Of a stretch of 64,000 nt of DNA, positions 1 to 12,519 are shown one piece after another. The DNA comes from Prorocentrum cordatum. Lineage: Eukaryota; Sar; Dinophyceae; Prorocentrales; Prorocentraceae. The first letter of the stretch is position 1. Every line of letters begins with the position of its first letter. A model generated the notes under the pieces. The model was not told the origin of the DNA. It worked only from the letters and a program-made list of their open reading frames with translations, and ran no database searches. The position numbers were made by a program, and so were the translations under genes. The DNA lies in the NCBI GenBank assembly GCA_963575745.1, contig CAUYUJ010019860.1, positions 209,179-273,178 of the forward strand, in the 5' to 3' direction.

Positions 1-2418
1 GCTCGCCGGGCGCTCGGGCCCAACATCCTTTGACGAATCGGTGCCATTTCATCGGGATCGTTGTTGGTCCGCTGAGTATCAGGTATGCCTCCAGGTTCTC
101 CCCTTTTCTCGCGATCATCTTGTTGCCCAAACTCTTTCTTCCAAGCGCACTCATCGCGCCGTCTGGCACCCATATCCAGATGATCCCTGCATGCGCGCTT
201 CAAACAACCCTCGAATACCTCGGTTGAAGATTCGATGCAAAGGTGGCAGATCTGACTCGGATTGCCAGTTCGTGTTTGAGCTTCCGCGGCGCCAGGCTTC
301 CAAATTGGGCGAGCAGCGATCGGATGAGAAAGCGGCCCAACATGCGCCCGCTGTGCCGGCGTTGGTCCGACCTTTTCGCTGGTGCCCACTTCTGCTAGCA
401 AAGCCGTAGTCGCGCACCCTACTCTTGTCCAACAGTATGTCGCGGGTTGCCCGGTTAACCGAACCTTCTCCCATGATTCTTTGTCCATCCGATGTTGCCC
501 CAGGTCAGACCTTAACCTTCTGTCCTCCTCACTCACGGCCCGAGTGGCAAGAACATTGTTTCTCATGTGTTCATCTGCGCGCCCTCTCAGACAATCCAAG
601 GCAACTGCCATCCTCTTATGGTCCCCATCTCTGATTACATGGGCATGTTGCTCTTGTCATCGAAGGGCTCGCAAAGCTTCCCATGTTGTTCTTTCAGCCT
701 CGAGTCTAGCAGCTTCAAATTGATTGCGGAACTCATGGTTTTCTCGCGCTGCTTTTTCTCGGGCTTCTTTCTCTCCTTCCCTCCTTGCTGCATTAGCCAT
801 TTCGCTATATTCCGCATTCTCCCTCTCAGCCTTCTGCTGAGATTCTGACACCAGTTGTTCGGCTATACTATGGAGCCTCAACCTTTCATTCTCCTCTCGG
901 GCAAGGCGCCGCTGGGCTTCGTCTGTAACTCCTGCTACGCTGGCCCCAGCATGACGCGTCCGTTTGTTTCTGCTCATTTTCCGCAATGACATTGTTCTCA
1001 TATTCCACCTTCTGTGCGATTGCCTGCTTCTCTGACTCAGAAGCGGCCTTCTTATCTACCTGCGCCTCAAGGTTGAACTGTTGAATGTGTGCACTCGCAA
1101 CCCTCAATTGCTCTATATCCTGTCTACTTCTTTCCGCCTGCTCTAGACTGGCGATGCGCTGGCAACTGCGCTCTTCCATCGTAGTGCATTCCTCGCAAAG
1201 CCATGCTTGGCTACGCCTAGGACAGACATTCGAACACTGTGAACACACTGGCCTCCGACATGGACCCCCCGGTCTGCGCGCCCCCCCCCCAGGCGTCGAT
1301 TCCCCGCCCGAGTCGGGCGCGCGGGCCTGGCGCCCCAGCGGCCCCCCCGCATCGAGAAGTTGCCAGTGGCTCTATTCGACGACAGCCGCCGTGATCCAAG
1401 GGCGTCGAACCCCCTGGAACTGGAACGCCCGGCCCCGGGGGCCTTGCTGGATCGCCCCTGTTCGCTGCTGGAGGTAGGCGCGCGTTGTTCTCTTGTTCCA
1501 GCACCCCTATTGATGAATCATCGTCCCGATTCTGTGCTCGATCCTCTCTTTCTTCCAGCATTGCTAGCTCGTCGAGTTCTTGCGCCGCGCCCCTGTTGGT
1601 CCTCGGCACTGAGAAGTCTGGTCTTGCAATGAAGGTGAATATTCTAAGTCATCGTTCTCACCCTTCGGCTTCTTTGCCATTGGTTGGGGAGTCATGCCCG
1701 TAGATTATCGTGTGTTCCTCGTTGCGCGCATGACATCGGGGGAACTCGACATCGGCTGCGCCGACGAGCGTCCACCTCTGTCTGGGCGCCCTCCGTCTTC
1801 GAAACCATCATCCGAAATCAAGAATTGGCTACTGAATTGCCTCAACCGTTACATGGTCAACTGTTGCGACCGCTAGCGGAGCTGCCCCTGAGGCGAGCTC
1901 GACGCATCCATCGGGGAGAAGATCGAAATGATGCGATGGACCAGGCGAGGTGTGAAGTCGAGCAGATTCTTCGCTCTTTTCGATCGAATGAGAACTGCCC
2001 CCTTCCGATTGCAAGTCGCTCACATCCTCGCGGTGCAATGCAACGCGAACTGCGCTGCGCGTTCTGCGCCGAGGCTCTCGGCGCCCGACATTCCTATGGG
2101 GGCGTGACCCAAACAACTTCTCCATCTCGAGATCTAAGTCGATCGATGGCTGAAAGCCCGGATGTACCGACGCCAACTCAGATGGCCCCTCGGCTGGAGT
2201 TTTGGCTGTGCCATATCTTCCGCCCGAGGCTTGTGCTCTGGACCTTGTCGCCGAGTCAACCGAGGAGTCCCCTTCTGTAAAGTCAAACGCAGTCTCTGAT
2301 GCTTGCTCTCTGGGAAGGTTGAAAAATTTGGTCGCCTCATAAAAGAATCCACACTTTCGTTACGCTCGGAAGGGTAATGACCTTCTGTTCGTCCGAGCGC
2401 TCCTTCTTGTGATCCCAT
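1..2418 (-). pseudogene. Frame-broken chain of ORFs for a Cys-cluster plus coiled-coil protein
   Basis: I do not recognise this gene. Reading leftwards from an ATG at 2418, protein-like segments continue in changing frames: about 2418-2134, 2176-1860, 1609-1250, 1248-960 and 1001-657, and then perhaps to the left edge. The segment at 1248-1190 has a Cys-rich patch (CSQC, then a CEEC pair) that could bind zinc. It is followed by about 150 residues rich in Glu, Gln, Arg and Ala with a clear coiled-coil look. The frame changes could be decay, introns or base-calling indels; a G-rich run near 1264-1290 lies at one of them. The left end is cut by the window. It could be a host gene or part of a mobile element; nothing visible decides this. 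Confidence 0.3.
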
Positions 2419-3040
2419 GCTCTGCGAAACTAACGTTAAGGTGTCGCTACAGGGCTACGCAGAGGTTTAACAAAACATGGGAAAACCTACTAAAACACGA
2501 ATCGGGGCACGAACGATTTCATGCGCTCGTTCTTGAAATTCTTCTGCTGTTTTTCCAAATATTCGACCAGGGCATGCGAATCGGCTCGGCAACTTCAGCA
2601 CCCACGAGCGCGATCATCGGAAATCCCGCGGGGGGGGGGGCTCGGGTGGCGCATCAGAGCACAGGGTGGTTCCAGAGCAGAAACAATAGTGCCCGCGGCG
2701 ACATTGCCTATGTGGGGCCGCGCGCACGAGAGCAACGTTGGCAGGCCATTCGCGAGGACATCGGTAACTTTCAACATTACCGATGACACGGCTAGCAGTG
2801 GGTCGGGGCGCCTCCCTCGATGGAGCACCCGTCTCAAGACGACGGCTTCACTCCGAGAGCCGCGTCGCGACACCGAAGGCGCTGCGCACCAGGACAGCGC
2901 GAACGAGGGCGGCTCCGCTACCACATAAGAATCGGGGCGAACGTTGAGCCTGAAACATCAGACTCAGGTTGACCTGGCGAAGCTGGCATCTCGTGCATTG
3001 CGTGCTTGGGTCGTCGCAACCGCCGCGTTATATTGTAAAA
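2419..3040. other. Stretch with no supportable gene
   Basis: Open frames exist on both strands but have arbitrary composition and no recognisable motif. A run of about ten G lies near 2629-2640. Confidence 0.4.
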
Positions 3041-3044
3041 AATA

Positions 3045-3215
3045 GGAGGGAGAGGAGGAGGAGGTGGAGAGGGAAGGGGAGACGCAAGGGGATGAGGGAG
3101 GGACGGCGAGAGGGGACTGCGCGGAGAGGAGGGTGAAGGGGGGAGGCGAAGGAGGGAGAAGGGAGACGGGGGAGAGAGGGAATGGGGAAGAGAGAGAGGG
3201 GGAGGGACAAGCCAG
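3045..3215. repeat. Purine-rich GGA/GGGA low-complexity tract
   Basis: The plus strand is almost purely A and G, with imperfect GGAG, GAGA and GGGA units. Such polypurine stretches can form triplexes. The ORFs across it are compositional. Confidence 0.85.
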
Positions 3216-3344
3216 GCGCGCTCGCGTCATATCTGACGTCCTACCCCCCCCTCCTATCCCTTACCATGGCGCTGATTTTCGCTATCCGCGGACGCGTGTC
3301 GTAGCGGACCTGTGGCTCCGCGCGCGCGTGCGTAGTGGGTGGTG

Positions 3345-3665
3345 GTGCACGTGCGTGCGTGCGTGCGTGCGTGTGTGCGTGGTTGTCGCGGTGGTGGTGG
3401 TGGTGGTGGTGGTGGTAGTGGTGGTGGTGGTGGTGATGGTGGTGGTGGTGGTGCTGGTGGTGGTGGTGGTGCTGGTGGTGGTGGTATTGGTGCTGGTGCT
3501 GGTGGTGGTGGTGGTGGTGGTGGTGGTGGTGATGGTGGTGGTGGTGGTGCTGGTGGTGGTGGTCGTGCTGGTGGTGGTGTTGGTACTGGTGCTGGTGCTG
3601 ATGGTGGTTGTGGTGGTGGTGGTGGTGGCGGTGGCGGTGGCGGTGGTGGTGGCGGCGGTGCGGCG
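3345..3665. repeat. (GGT)n microsatellite preceded by a GTGC/GTGCGT block
   Basis: A short CGTG/GTGC block leads into an imperfect GGT trinucleotide array interrupted by GCT, GAT and ATT units, and changes to GGC units near 3640. All frames on both strands stay open only because of the triplet period (poly-Val, poly-Gly, poly-His, poly-Pro, poly-Thr). Confidence 0.95.
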
Positions 3666-3832
3666 CGGCGGTGGCGGGCGGATGGGCGCGCGAGAAAGAA
3701 GCCCGCGCTGGGGCGAGAACGCCATCCTGAACGACGGAGGCCAAGCACCGATCCGAAAATGAAGCCCACGCTGCAACGGGAGCACGATTCGGAACGATTC
3801 GGGAGCAGAAATGAAGCCGGCGCCTCAACGAG

Positions 3833-4160
3833 AAAATGACGCTGGCGCCTCAGCGAGAATCGTTTCCCGGGATTTTCCGGGCATCCTGCGTGTAAAAAAA
3901 CAATGCGCGGAGGGTGCGCGGCTATCGCCCGGACGCCATCAGGGGAAGGGTTCGGGAGCAGAACCCTGAGGCCGGCGCCTCAACGAGAGCAGCATTTCGG
4001 GAGAAAAAAAAATGACGCCGGCGCGAGAGCAGCATTTGGGGAAAAAATGACGCAAGCGCCTCAGCGAGAGTCGTTTCCCGGGATTTTCCGGGCATCCTGC
4101 GCGTGAAAAAACAATACGCGGAGGGTGCGCGGCTATCACCCGGGCGCCATCAGGGGAAGA
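3833..4160. repeat. Two direct copies of a roughly 110-bp repeat
   Basis: The segment beginning with GACGCTGGCGCCTCAGCGAG near 3838 and running to about 3949 recurs from about 4047 to 4160 with a few substitutions, at a spacing of about 210 bp. Both copies share the core TTTCCCGGGATTTTCCGGGC, then an A-run and the end CCATCAGGGGAAG. Shorter variants of the GCCGGCGCCTCAACGAGAG head lie at about 3810 and 3972. Confidence 0.85.
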
Positions 4161-4550
4161 GGGAGAGCATATTCATATTGAGTCATTGTAAAGGGAGAGA
4201 GGGAGGGGGGGAGGAGGGGGGAAAAAGGTCGAAAGAGACGAGGGAGGATTGGGGGAAAGAGGGGCAAGGATAAGTAAAGGCCAGGGGGCAAAGCAAAAGT
4301 AGGGGCCAGAGGGGGCGGGCCACGACCTTATATCAACCCCCCTCCCCATCGCCCTCTCATCCTCCGTCCTCTGCCCTCCCTCCCCAACCTCTCCTTCGTT
4401 CTTCTCGTCGTCCTCGCCCCCCTGGAATTCGCCGCCCCCCCTCCGTCTCAGCTTCATCCCTCCTCGTCCCTGCCCTCCCCATCCTCCTCATCACCCTCCA
4501 CCCTCCTTCTGATGATTCCCTCCCCTCCTTCTTCGCATGTTGCCATCATC
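4161..4550. repeat. Purine tract followed by CT-rich low-complexity tract
   Basis: Positions 4190-4265 are a GA-rich run and 4335-4550 are CT/CCTC-rich. I see no gene. Because it lies downstream of the minus-strand gene at 4554-7871, it may be that gene's 3' flank. Confidence 0.6.
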
Positions 4551-4553
4551 TTT

Positions 4554-7500
4554 CTAGTTGCCATCCTCCCTCGTCGCCCCCCGTTCTCCCCGCATCTTGC
4601 TTTCCGCCGAGTGGGGGCCCTCGGAGGCGCCAATCGCCACTGTCCTGGAGAGTCGAGGCCCCTGGGCCTGCGCTTTCGGCTGCGCGCCGAGCGCCGCCGA
4701 CATCACCGACAGGAGGGCCCCGTTGGCGCCCTCGAAGGTCTCGAGCATCTGGAAGAGCGGCTTCATCTTGCGGCGGCGGCCCACCTCGCCCCCCGTCTCG
4801 TCCTTGAGCGCGTGGATGCAGATGGCCTCCTGCATCGCCCTCTCCGCGATCGTGATCGCGTCGGTCACCGCCTTGGCGTCATCGGCTGACATCGGTGTCT
4901 TGAACGTGTTCAAGATGGCCCCGTAATGCTCGAAGTGGCTCTTCAATGCATCGCTGCGGGTCTTGAGCTCGTCTCCGTTGAACTCCATCAACGTGGCACC
5001 TGCGTGTTTCAAGAGCGCCGCTTTCGTGTTGCCGTTGAAGCCGTCCGCCCACAACGCGCCGCCCCCTCCACCTTTGTACATGGTCTTCAGGCTGGCGAGG
5101 GCAGTCAACACGGGCTGATGCGATGAAGTGATCACGCTGTCCTTGTCATCCAGCAGATGGGCTTTGATCTCGAGGGCTTCGCTAACCAATGCGTTCTTCT
5201 CATCCTTGGTCGTGCTCTTGTAAAGCTCATCAAAACGTTCCACGGCCTGGAAGGCCGCCCGAAAGGCCTTGCAATCGACGTCCTTATGGATCCTCTCCTT
5301 CGTTGTGGCGCCTATCTGGAAGAACTCGTTGATCGCGTTGCGAAGGCTGTCGGTCCACTCCTTCATGAGTTTAGCTTCGCCTGCCGAAATATTGCCGACC
5401 CCCAAAGACGTCAACCAACCGACACACGAAGCTGGCAATCTTGAGCTGGTGTTGCTCCCTCGGCTTGAATGTGTTGGCATGCGTCATGCAATGGCCAATG
5501 GTTGACCGCAATACGGTCCTGCTCTGTTCGTCTAATAACCCAGGTAAGTCGGAGCCGTCGCCGCATGAGCTCTTTGACAGGAGGAAGGTGGGAGCCTCAT
5601 CCATCGCGTCGACGTCTTTCTCTGGCATTGGATATCCCGTCAGGTCTTCCTGTATGATAGCAATCAGGCTCTTCAGTGCGTTGACCTTGTCAGCGCGCTC
5701 GCTGGCAGCCTTGCTGTCTGCCCACATTGCCGCCCACGTACTCGACGATGTCGGTGAAGCCAGCTGGGAAACACTGACCACCCTCGACCAATGCGACAAT
5801 TCATCACTGGTCGCACAAGCATGACCCCTAGTAGTCCACCAAATATTGTGCATGTTCTTGATGTTCTCGTCGACTGTATCGGGAAAGACATTGATCATCC
5901 AACTTGGCACTTGGTACCTGATCTCGCGCAAGACAGTCGCTTCATCGAAAGCTTGCTGCGCTGTGGCCGCGAAGAAATCGTCGGAAAGGTCTTGGTCCTT
6001 GTACGCGAACTTCTGCACGGCTTCATGTTCGGCACGTGCTTCTCGATTCCATCCTTGTACTCGATGATATCCTTCAGCCGCGCGCCCCAGAAGGAAGATT
6101 TCCGCACGCTGTTGGCAAAGGCACGTTTGCTACTACCTTCACGCTTGATGTCCTTGACATTGATGTTGTTCAGTTCGACGATGCTCTCGAGGCAGTCAAC
6201 GTCACCATCGCCCATCATCCGAAAACACGTTTGCACAAACTCCAATTCCGATGCCACGGCGTCCAACTCCTCTGGGTGGTTGTCGAGGTCAGCAGTGAGG
6301 GAACTCTGCACCCTCCCCGAGAATTCGACCAGGTCCCCGCACTTGTCGCCACCGCCATCGATGAAGTGCCCGACGAAAACGTAGAAGTCGGACAGGAGCT
6401 TGGCAGCCTAGGTTGGACCCATCCAAGCCCCCGATGGGGCAGACATATGGATCGAACGTCAAGTGGTCCTTCGCCACGGCCAGCACAGCAGTGCACTCGA
6501 TGACGTCGATCTTGTCATGCTTGATGATATTCTGGATCTCCCTGTCGTGAAGCTCCTCCTTGCACAAAGACGGAAGTCGACCTCGTTCTCGTGCAGGACG
6601 CTGGTCCTCTTCACGATCTCTGTCCACTCTGTCGACCTGAGGCTTTTCTCACAGAACCAATGTGCTACCGCAGCTAGCTGGATGTGGTCCTTGAGCTCGT
6701 CGTGCAAAGCCGTGGGCCCCTTATCCTTGACAGTCCTCAACGCAGCGTTGGCGAAGCGGATCTCCGCGCCGCGCGACATTTTGCTGGCCAGCATCTGCTC
6801 GATCGGAAGGGAAGCCTTCTTCCTGGCCAAAAGGTCCTGGGGAGTCTCGTTCCTCGGGGCGGCCTGCCTCGCATTGCCAGCGAGCGCCCCGACGACGCTG
6901 CGAGCTCCAGAAGGAGTGCCACCGCCCCTGGGACGACGACCACTTCCTAGTCCTAGACAACTCGGCGCTGCACTCCCCTCGCATCTGGTGAATGTTGGGG
7001 CAGTGGGGGAGGCGCAGGCTCCTCATCATCAATCTCCTCGATCGAGACGCTCTCCGGCTCGCTGCCATTAGCACCCTTAGGCTCCGCAGATTGCACTGCT
7101 GCTTGCACGGCGGCAGGGCCAACAGCACCGAGGACTGACCGATCATGAATAAGGGCGCCCATCTGCACCAACTTCGCAAGGATCCCCTCCTGGGTCACCG
7201 TGCAGTTCCGCATCGCTGTCACAAGCTTCTCCTTCTCCATCTCGTCAATCTTGAGCTTGCTGATCTGATCGGCCTGCTGCTCGAACTTCTGCTCAGAACC
7301 CTCCAGCTCGAGACGTTTCGAGCTCGCGCCGCGCGTCGACTTGACGGTGCATGTAACCCATGGGGCCATCGGGTTCCTCACAAGCACACCCTTGAACATG
7401 GATCCGTTTGGTTTCGGAAGGTCCCCCAGCTTGATGTCGCGCTCCTCAGGTGTTCTGCCGAAGTGCGATTTGAACTCTGCCTTGGTCAGGCCGACGAGCG

Positions 7501-7871
7501 AGTACTCCATGTCGATGGAATTTCAACTCGAAGCAACCACGTCTGTCTGGATGAAGTCTTTGGCATCGCCTCCAATCACCCCTTCCGCGATAGCCCAGTG
7601 CTCGCCGACGTCCACCTCTTTGCCATTCTTCATCTGGGCCACCTCCTCGAAAGATCCAAGGTGTGAGAAGCAATCGTTGTAGATGCCCCAACATTTACTG
7701 CACGCAGGTCCCCTCGGCAACTTGGTGCCAGTGCCCTTTTGCGGCGCATGTGTCGGCCCAGGTAACTCCAGACGAATTACTCTTCAGCAAGCAAGCTGAG
7801 CACGTCAACACTGTAAGAACCCTCTGCCGTTTGGAGGAGCCGTCTGCTCCTGCGTCCGCCCTCTTAGGCAT
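4554..7871 (-). pseudogene. Frame-broken large protein with N-terminal zinc-binding Cys/His cluster
   Basis: A minus-strand protein of roughly 1,000 residues can be followed from an ATG at 7871 to a stop at 4554, but only through about six frame changes (main segments 7871-7695, 7720-7523, 7510-6953, 6830-6500, 6627-6400, 6311-5930, 6018-5400 and 5420-4554). The N-terminus has a Cys/His cluster (CSAC, then TC, HWH, GTC, then CSKC) that looks like a zinc-binding module. Helical, Lys/Glu-rich sequence follows, and the C-terminus is Ala/Gly-rich. From memory this domain order (Cys cluster with CxxC pairs, then a long helical region) matches a repeated family of unknown function in dinoflagellate genomes; I could not check this. 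The many shifts suggest a decayed copy, although unrecognised introns or indel errors remain possible. I can assign no function. Confidence 0.5.
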
Positions 7872-7959
7872 TGAGCGGCGAGCAGGCTGAGTCCGCGAGC
7901 GAATCCGACAGCGCCTCCGGGTGGCGCAGCCGACCTGGCCACTCAGAAACCCTGGCACC

Positions 7960-8145
7960 CAGGAGGGTAGATAGGGCCGTCCAAGACAAGAAGGGTAGGG
8001 CCGACCAGGGAATGCCCAAACGGAAATGGCAGGGCCGTCCAGGACAGGAAGGGTAGGGCCGCCCAGGGACAGGAAGGGTAGGGCCGTCCAGGGCAGGGCC
8101 GTCCAGGACAGGAAGGGCAAGGCCGACCAGGAAGGAAGGGCGCTC
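7960..8145. repeat. Minisatellite of GGGCCGTCCAGGACAGGAAG-like units
   Basis: Imperfect units of about 20-30 bp sharing AGGGCCG, TCCAGG and ACAGGAAGGGTA are repeated about six to seven times. The Pro/Leu-rich ORFs over it are products of the repeat. Confidence 0.85.
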
Positions 8146-8454
8146 GGCGTCAACGGGCATGCAGTTCGAACACTCAGTGACCCAGGCCAACGCACTGCGC
8201 ACACTTTGTCCCAAGGCCCCTGGGGAAGGCGGGGGTTCGCCGAAGGCGGCTAGGACGATAGATGGAAATCTGAACTGATGGAAGGTTACGTGTAACCGAA
8301 TGATATGACAGCGGCAACCACCTGCAACCCATGGCTACTGTTCAGAGGGCCTGCGACACAAAGAGCACGAATGATTGGCGAAGACCGCCTGTTAAGGGTA
8401 ACGGCTGCCCCTGCGGCTCTCGCTCCCTCCCCTCGTTCGGTTGCGCATGGCCCG
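8146..8454. other. No gene seen
   Basis: Moderate-GC sequence without repeats or motifs that I can recognise. Confidence 0.4.
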
Positions 8455-8650
8455 TGCTAGGATCCTGCTAGGGACATGACAGGGTCCTACTGGGGTCCTG
8501 ATAGGGCCCTGCTCGGCGCCTGCAAGGGTCCCACGAGGATCCCGCTAGGGTCCTACTAAGGTCTAGGGTCCTGCTGGGGCCCTGCTGGGGACTACTACGG
8601 TCCTACCACTCCAAACTGGAGCCCTGCTGGGGCCCTGCTGGAGACCTGCC
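8455..8650. repeat. Minisatellite of GGGTCCTGCTAGGG-like units
   Basis: Short degenerate units built from AGGGTCCTACTGGGG and GGCCCTGCTGGGG recur about twelve times. Confidence 0.8.
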
Positions 8651-8739
8651 ACTCCTCACACCAAAACACCTCCTCCTCCTCCCCCTCCTCACCCTTCCCC
8701 CCTCACCCCCCTCCCCACCCCCCCTCCCCCGCCCGTTGC

Positions 8740-9088
<349 letters not shown>

Positions 9089-9159
9089 CCACCCCCGCGG
9101 CGCGCAGCGACGCTGGGCCCCGCAACCCTGGAAGCGAGGGAGGAAAGGAAGAGGGCGAT

Positions 9160-9335
9160 GAGGAGGAGGGGGGGGGGGGGGGGGGGGGGGGGAGAAGGAG
9201 GAGGGGGGGGGAGGAGGGAGGAAGGGGGAGGAGGAGAGGCGAGGGAGAAGGAGGTGGACTCGGTGGAGGAGGAGGAAGAGGGAGGAGGAGGGGGGAGGAA
9301 GGAGGAGGGAGGAAGGAGGAGGAAAGCCCATCGCA
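9160..9335. repeat. Poly-G and GGA-rich tract
   Basis: A G-run of about 25 at 9168-9192 is followed by GGAGGA/GGGAGGA units. The plus strand is nearly all purine. Confidence 0.9.
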
Positions 9336-9359
9336 AACGCACGCCCTTTTCTTCTCCCC

Positions 9360-9500
9360 GACGCTCCAAGACGGCCCAAGAGGCCGACCGCCCTCAGACG
9401 GCCCAAGAATCAGCCCCCTAAGAACGCACCAAGACGACCCAAGAGAGCGCCAAGATGGCCCAAGCGGCGCCCAAGACGGCCAGAGAAGGCCCCAAGACTG
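9360..9500. repeat. Short repeat of CAAGACGGCCCAAG-like units
   Basis: CCAAGACGGCC, CCAAGAGGCC, CCAAGATGGCC and similar units recur about nine times at a spacing of roughly 14-20 bp. Confidence 0.75.
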
Positions 9501-12175
9501 CCCACGCGCAGAGGAGCCCAACGTAAAATATCCGCCGCCTATCTAATAGACAAGCGAAAGCGTGATGTCCGCGTGCGCCCATTAGAACGTGTTTGTGCTG
9601 CTGCGTGTTAAGATCAGCGAAAAAAAACTCTCGCGCGCCCCATGGAGCGCGATGGGCGCGGACGCGAGCAGGCGCTGGCACGTGCCCATGACAAATATCG
9701 CGCATTGCCGATGCGCGCCCGCACCACCGGGGCAACGAGACGCTGCAAACGACAAGCAAGTGCAATGTAGGGTGTGTCTTTGAGTTCTACCCCGTGCGAT
9801 GGCGACGCGCGGGCGCCGATGACATGCGGGGTAAAACGAACCTACGGTGGCGCGCAGGCGCCACCGCGTGCCCGCGCGCGCGCCAGTTCACGCACCCACC
9901 CCCGCCCGCTCGCACCTCACCGCCCCCGCCCCCCCCCCGCCCCTCCCCCCCCGTCTCAGACCCCGCCGCGCTCTGCCCTGCGAGCCTCCATCGCCAAAGT
10001 GACTCGCCAGATGCAGCGAGGCGCTCTCTGTTCGACCGTCGACGGCGCGCGCCAAGAGGCGCTGCCAGGGGCGCATCGCCAAGAAACGCCTGGGCCATGT
10101 GGTCGACGAGGCGCCCCCCTGGCGCGTGGCCCGCGACGCAGTTGTCACCGCCCACGCCAGGCCGCGCGCAGCCCGTTGGCCAGGCCGATTACCCTGCTCT
10201 GGCCCCGCTGCCACTTCGCAAGGGCGCAAGGGCCAGGCCCCAATGCCCCGCCCTGGCTGCCCGCGGTTGTAAGGCTCACGCGAGAAAGCTGCGGGCAGCG
10301 CGCAGCGCTCGTATACACGAGCAGCTCGCCGCTAAGGGTCAACGCGCGCACTTCGACGCATGCGCTCGGCGGCGACAAGCTGCAGGCACAGCGCCCAGCG
10401 CCTATTACAGGCAGTCGGGGGCTCGACGTCGGCGGTCATGGCTTCTCGACGCACGCGCGCGTGCGAGACGACGCCAGCGCCGAGTCCATGGTTGATGGTA
10501 GGCGGCTTTGTCGACGCACTGCGCCCCCCGCGCTCTGCGTCCTGGGCGCGCCGCAGAAGGGCCAAATGGTCGAACAGCGAATGGCCACCGCAGTAGCGTG
10601 GTCGCGGTCTCGATCGAAGTGTCGCGGCCCAAACCACGCTAAACGCGTTGCTCGGCGCATCGCGCCACACGCGCTTCAGACACGGCTTTCACAGCTCGGC
10701 TCGGAGCCCGCAGATGAGCGGCGAGGGCGTCGGGCAAGACCCCGCGGGCGATGGCCCGAAGCCCCCGCCCAGCGGGCATGGCCGCAAACAATGGCAATAA
10801 ACGGCGCGCTCGCTGGGCAGCGCACTCGGCCCTGCGCGCGAGGCCAGCGGCGTTCGCCGTCGCCCTGGCGCCAGAGTCAGCGGACGCAGGCTCGTGGCTG
10901 AGAGCCAGGCGCTGCGAGCGCTGCTGAACCTTCAACGCTCGGCCCCGATGGCGCTGCGCCCGCGCGTCACGACGCGCGCCCACGGACTCGGCCATTGGCC
11001 TCATGGCCCAGCACAACTGCCCCCGCCGAGCGATGACCAATGGCCAAGGCGAAGACGTATCGAGTCACTGCTTGGAGAGCAGGCACCTCCACGCAACCCG
11101 TCGCTCAAGGCTCGAACGGACGCGCGCAATTATTACAGTCGTTGTCGCGATCCGCAGCCGCGCCCCTATGCCGAGGGGTGGGGGATATGCCATCGGCGCC
11201 CTCAGCCGCGGTGCGCACCGCCAAATCCAACTCGCCGCACCGTGACAAGGACGGCGTTCGTACAGGATGGCGCTGCGCGCGCGTGAAGGCCAGGGCGCTC
11301 GCGCGGATGTGGCATTATGGATCAGCCCCACGGACGCACCGCGCAGCTCGCGAACACTCGGCCCGCTGCCCGCGGGGCGCCGCGCAAGGCACACGGCGCG
11401 CCGCCCCAGGCCCGCCCCTCTGATACGCAGCCGCGCGTCGCCGGGCGCGGGCCGCCGCCGCGCACCTTGCGGCAAAGCCCGAAGCCAGCGGCCCCGCATG
11501 CTGCTGCCCAGGGCAAGCCCCCCCCCCCCCCCCCCCACACCCACCCACCCACCCACCCACCCACGCACGCACACCGCCACCACCACCGCCCCCAGCCCAA
11601 GGCCGCCGCCCCGCTGGCCGAGGGCTCCGTCTGGCAACCCACTGCTGATGCCGCAGCCCTGCGCGAGCCGCCCAAAACAAATAGCCCGCACCGCAGCAGC
11701 AAACCATTGACACTCCCACCACCCCTCCCCGATACACCCTGCTCGTGCCACCTCCCTCTCTCGCATCGCGCCCCGCGCCCGCCCGCCCCCGCCCCGCGCC
11801 CCCGCGCGCACCCCCCCCCCCCCCCCCCCCCACGCGCGCACTCTCTCCATCGCTCTCCATCTTCCTCTTCCGCTCACAAGCACCAGCCCCCCATGGACTC
11901 CAGCCCCCTGCCCCGCGCCCCCCCCCCCCCCCCCCCATTCGGGAGAGGCGGATGGCGGCAGGCGCGCGCGGAATGGGTGGAGGGTGGAAGGGGAGGGGGG
12001 GGGGCTGGGCGGGCCATGGCTGAGGGGGCTATCTCAATCCTGGCTGGCTGGCGCAGTACCGCAGCCCAACTGGGTGGCTATGGGGCACCTTACGACGCGA
12101 TGTGAGTTCCTGCCGCCCGCCCACCTTCCCGCCTCTCCCACCGCCCCCCCGCCGCCCCCCGCCACGCACGCACGC
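9501..12175. other. Very GC-rich tract without a supportable gene
   Basis: Long frames on both strands (for example plus 9774-10901) are Arg, Ala and Pro-rich in every frame, as expected from sequence poor in A/T stops. I see no domain motif. Homopolymer C runs lie near 11518, 11813 and 11918. Isolated stretches could be exons, but nothing distinguishes them. Confidence 0.45.
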
Positions 12176-12236
12176 GCGCGCGCACACGCACGCACGCGCA
12201 CACCCACACCCACACCCACACCCACACCCACACCCA

Positions 12237-12293
<57 letters not shown>

Positions 12294-12300
12294 GCGGGCA
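12165..12300. repeat. (CACG), (CCCACA)n and (CA)n microsatellite
   Basis: CACG units pass into a perfect hexamer CCCACA array at about 12200-12245, then (CA)n to about 12277, then a CG alternation to 12296. The alternating purine-pyrimidine DNA could adopt Z-form. Confidence 0.95.
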
Positions 12301-12519
12301 CAATCTGCCGCCCCAAAGCACCTGCCCCAACCCCCACCCCACCACCCCACCCCACCACACCCACCCACACCACTTCATCCCTGCCCACCAACCCACCCAT
12401 CACCACCCCGCCCCTCGGGCCCCTTCCTATTCAGGAGAGGGGGCGGGCATGTGCGCGTGGGGAAAGGGGGGGGAGGGCGGGCGGGCGGTGGCGGACACAA
12501 ATGCTGAGGGCTCGCGAGA

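Noticed and set aside
9774-10901. Plus-strand ORF of 375 codons
   Set aside because: Arg/Ala/Pro-rich in all frames of GC-rich DNA, without domain motifs or a start context; other frames over the same DNA are equally open.
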